A DNA stretch of 64,000 nucleotides, taken from contig NZ_JAFLRF010000019.1 of assembly GCF_017315705.1 (NCBI RefSeq), forward strand, positions 52,846 through 116,845. Direction: 5' to 3'. This document shows positions 62,016 through 64,000 of this stretch, in pieces. The notes under the pieces were generated by a model, which was not told the origin of the DNA, ran no database searches, and saw only the letters and a program-made list of their open reading frames with translations. This stretch comes from Trinickia mobilis. Its GTDB lineage: Bacteria > Pseudomonadota > Gammaproteobacteria > Burkholderiales > Burkholderiaceae. Position 1 is the first letter of the stretch, and every line of letters starts with the position of its first letter. The position numbers and the translations under genes are program-made.

Positions 62016-62432
62016 ATGCTCACAGGCGGCTGCTTTTGCGGAAAAGTTCGTTATGAGGTGTTCGGGGACGTTGTCGATTCCACGATTTGTCATTGCGTAG
62101 ATTGCCGCCGCATTTCGGCGGCTCCGTTCGTCGGCTGGTTGACCGTGAAGCGCTCGGGATTCCGATTCGTCGATGGCGAACCCAAGACCATCGCCTCCAG
62201 TCAAGCCGTCTTGCGCGCGTTTTGCGCCGACTGCGGTACGCACCTGACGTATCGGCACGCGGATTTCGCGGATGAGATCGACATTTCGACGTGCAGTCTC
62301 GATGTTCCCGAACAGGTTCCGCCGAAGCATCACACCTGGACGGCGCAAAAGCTTCCCTGGGTTCAGTTGCCGGATGCACTGCCGCAATATCGAGGCGCGT
62401 ATTCGAGTGCCGATCCAACGGACATTTTGTAG
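62016..62432 (+). CDS. GFA (CENP-V/GFA) family protein
   Basis: A 138-aa zinc protein from ATG 62016, with GGGAGAGGG as ribosome site. Motifs GGCFCGKVRYEV, CHCVDCRR and FCADCGTHL give the zinc-binding cysteines of the GFA family, related to glutathione-dependent formaldehyde-activating enzyme. Actual substrate not known. It stands alone between the small gene and the Ni/Co exporter. Confidence 0.9.
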   Translation: MLTGGCFCGKVRYEVFGDVVDSTICHCVDCRRISAAPFVGWLTVKRSGFRFVDGEPKTIASSQAVLRAFCADCGTHLTYRHADFADEIDISTCSLDVPEQVPPKHHTWTAQKLPWVQLPDALPQYRGAYSSADPTDIL

Positions 62433-62463
62433 AATTCGGCGGCGATTGAGATAAAGAGACGGT

Positions 62464-63690
62464 ATGGCAGCGGCAGACATAATCGACGCAATAACCGGGG
62501 GATCGATTAGAACCCGAATCATGCTGTTGACTACGGGACTTATCCGCCGCTCGCGGCGACGGTGGTTTGCTGACATGCGCGCGCTTCGGGTCATTCGCAC
62601 CGTCTGCGCGATTTCGCTGATCGGCGCCGTGCTGATGGACGGCGGCTACGCGCGAGCCGACGTATTCGGCCGCCCGGACGGCCCGATCGCCCGGCATGCC
62701 CAAGCCGGCGAACATCCTCTTCTGCTGCCCGGCTTCGTGCGGGACGCTGTGCGAGTCGTCATCGTTGCGCAAACTCGCCTCAACGAATCCATGCAGGACG
62801 ACGTGCTCAGCCTGCGTTCGCTCGGCTCGAGCGGCAACGGCGCCGGCGATCCGGACGCGAGCCGGGACGCGGGCCGGGACGCGTGGCCGAAGCTGATCGC
62901 CTTCGTCGGACTCTGCCTCGCCTACGGCGTCCTGCACGCGCTTGCGCCGGGGCACGGCAAGACGATCGTCGCGACGTACTTCGGTTCGCGCGCCGCATCG
63001 GCAAGACAAGTTGGCGCATTCACGCTGGCGACCGCGCTCGGCCAGTCGCTGACCGCGATCGTGCTGGTGAGCGGCGCGCTCGCGTTGTTCGAAGGGACCG
63101 CGAACGCGATCATGCATACCGCGGCGCCGTTGGAGCTGATCAGCGCGATCGCCGTGCTGGGCGTGGCGACGTTGACGGCGGCGCGCATCCTGCGCCGGCA
63201 AGAATGCTGCGCGCCGGTGCCGCTCTTCGGCGTCGCAGCAAATCAGCGCGGGACAGCAGGCAGCGCAGCCGTTGCGGACACCGGACGCACTGCCTATCTC
63301 GGCGCCAGGCTCGCGATGCAGCGCCGCTCGCGCCCGCTATTCGAAGCGGATATCGCGCAGCCGCGACGTTCCGGGTGGCTTGCGTTTGCCGCGGCGTTGC
63401 GGCCGTGCGCGGGCGCGCTGTTCATCTTGCTGATCACGGCCCGCTATCACGTGTACTGGCTGGGTATCGTCGCCGCGCTCGCGATCGGCCTCGGTGTCGC
63501 CGCGACGGTCTTCGTGCTCGGCTACGCGCTGCAAAGCGGCCGCGCGGTCACGTTGAAATGGGTGACGGGGCAAAAGCTCGAGCGATGGCAGCGCGGCGTG
63601 GCACTCGCGGGCACGATCGTGATCGCAGGCCTCAGCGCGCTCCAGATCCTGTTGATCGTGACGGGCGTGAGTGCGATGACGCCTGGCTGA
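62464..63690 (+). CDS. NicO/RcnA-like nickel/cobalt transporter
   Basis: A 408-aa membrane protein. HALAPGHGKTIVATYF carries the histidine/aspartate-like NicO motif region; later RPCAGALFILLITARYH and ERWQRGVALAGTIVIAG helices complete about six to eight membrane segments. A likely signal/anchor begins at MRALRVIRTVCAISLIG (ATG 62575), which may be the true start; ATG 62464 is given as the longest form. It exports Ni2+/Co2+ in relatives. Confidence 0.82.
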   Translation: MAAADIIDAITGGSIRTRIMLLTTGLIRRSRRRWFADMRALRVIRTVCAISLIGAVLMDGGYARADVFGRPDGPIARHAQAGEHPLLLPGFVRDAVRVVIVAQTRLNESMQDDVLSLRSLGSSGNGAGDPDASRDAGRDAWPKLIAFVGLCLAYGVLHALAPGHGKTIVATYFGSRAASARQVGAFTLATALGQSLTAIVLVSGALALFEGTANAIMHTAAPLELISAIAVLGVATLTAARILRRQECCAPVPLFGVAANQRGTAGSAAVADTGRTAYLGARLAMQRRSRPLFEADIAQPRRSGWLAFAAALRPCAGALFILLITARYHVYWLGIVAALAIGLGVAATVFVLGYALQSGRAVTLKWVTGQKLERWQRGVALAGTIVIAGLSALQILLIVTGVSAMTPG

Positions 63691-64000
63691 GCCGCCGACG
63701 CGACACGCGTCGATCGCTCGACGCTCGACGAACACATCCATCCCGATACCCGCCGTACATCGAGAGCAGCATCAGGGCCGCCAGCACCGGCGTCACGACG
63801 AGCGCGTACGCCGTCGGCGGCATCATCGGCGCGAGCCACACGGCGAGCGTCATCGCGACGAAGTACACGAGCGCCATCGGCCAATTCCGCGCCACGCCCT
63901 TGAGGCTCGCCGCAATCGCGTCGAGGGCGCGCCGGCGCGAAGTGCGATTTTCGAACCCAACGCCAGCCCCATGGGCGGGGCACCGGCTATGTCTATGGGT
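63632..64000 (-). CDS. C-terminal part of a multipass membrane protein (partial)
   Basis: Read leftward, the frame is open to the window edge, so the start lies outside. The visible part has a basic segment RTSRRRALDAIAASLKG, then two hydrophobic helices (PMALVYFVAMTLAVWLAP and AYALVVTPVLAALMLLS) and YGGYRD. The pattern recalls the C-terminus of BPSS1780-type membrane proteins. After YRD the frame becomes low-complexity basic sequence and overlaps the end of the transporter gene by 59 bases, so the natural stop may have been lost to an indel. Confidence 0.5.
   Translation of the reverse strand, partial: THRHSRCPAHGAGVGFENRTSRRRALDAIAASLKGVARNWPMALVYFVAMTLAVWLAPMMPPTAYALVVTPVLAALMLLSMYGGYRDGCVRRASSDRRVSRRRLSQASSHSRPSRSTGSGAR

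Noticed and set aside
1..64000. CRISPR arrays, rRNA/tRNA genes, intact integrase
   Set aside because: None seen on reading through; no regularly spaced repeats and no tyrosine/serine recombinase motifs in any credible frame.

Overview
The window comes from a GC-rich betaproteobacterium, most likely Burkholderia or a close relative. The evidence is the recC-recB-recD gene order with ATGA overlaps, the codon use of the right-hand third, and the household families found there (AHSA1/SRPBCC, DUF899, DUF2182, GFA, NicO). Species is not resolvable from the sequence alone. There are no rRNA or tRNA genes, CRISPR arrays or intact transposases. The left four-fifths is an accessory, defence-rich mosaic, and the last ~11 kb looks like ordinary chromosome.

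Region by region. (1) 1-5.3 kb, plus strand, AT-richer: the end of an SMC/DndD-like ATPase gene that enters from outside the window, a Dnd-associated protein 4 gene, a DUF262+HNH nuclease of the SspE/GmrSD kind and a pentapeptide-repeat protein; then a dead IS3-type orfA fragment. (2) 5.7-13.5 kb, minus strand: a phosphorothioation (PT) set, dndE-dndD-dndC-dndB with overlapping or near-abutting genes, plus a PT-associated methyltransferase whose C-terminus carries an M15-peptidase-like motif set. No dndA is present, so sulfur would have to come from a cysteine desulfurase elsewhere. (3) 14.2-16.9 kb, plus strand: a small operon of an HTH protein, a GIY-YIG nuclease and a GHKL (MORC/Hsp90-like) ATPase. 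(4) 17.6-29.8 kb, minus strand: an SNF2-like helicase (1484 aa), a two-HKD phospholipase-D-like protein, an unrecognised 432-aa protein, a coiled-coil tail-anchored protein, a membrane protein with an HNH-like motif, an OGG/HhH-like protein and a hypothetical. The order and overlaps suggest a multi-gene defence system that I cannot match to a named one. (5) 30.2-45.8 kb, plus strand, high GC: double AAA+ ATPase, WYL regulator, Sir2, RecC, RecB, RecD and a NERD-UvrD helicase. (6) 45.9-47.9 kb: small genes including a cyclic-phosphate-type receiver. (7) 48.0-52.7 kb, plus strand: a compact 7-deazaguanine-in-DNA (Dpd-type) cluster: GIY-YIG nuclease, small protein, DGQHR protein, DpdA-like transglycosylase, second DGQHR protein, and a queC gene cut off just after its PP-loop. 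(8) 52.7-64 kb: chromosomal genes, including an SGNH hydrolase/amidohydrolase-like/carbamoyltransferase cluster and a Ni/Co exporter.

How it fits together. Two chemically different DNA modification systems (sulfur on the backbone by Dnd, 7-deazaguanine base exchange by Dpd) lie in one island. Each has DGQHR/DGQQR (DndB/ParB-like) proteins, and the DUF262 nuclease uses a related DGQQR motif. The modification genes would mark self DNA; the DUF262-HNH protein, the left-edge ATPase pair and possibly the helicase/PLD operon would act on unmarked or invading DNA. A degenerate ~130-bp repeat at ~17.1 kb and ~52.5 kb brackets regions 4-7 and may record an insertion boundary. All functional roles are inferred from motifs and gene order; no database search was run.
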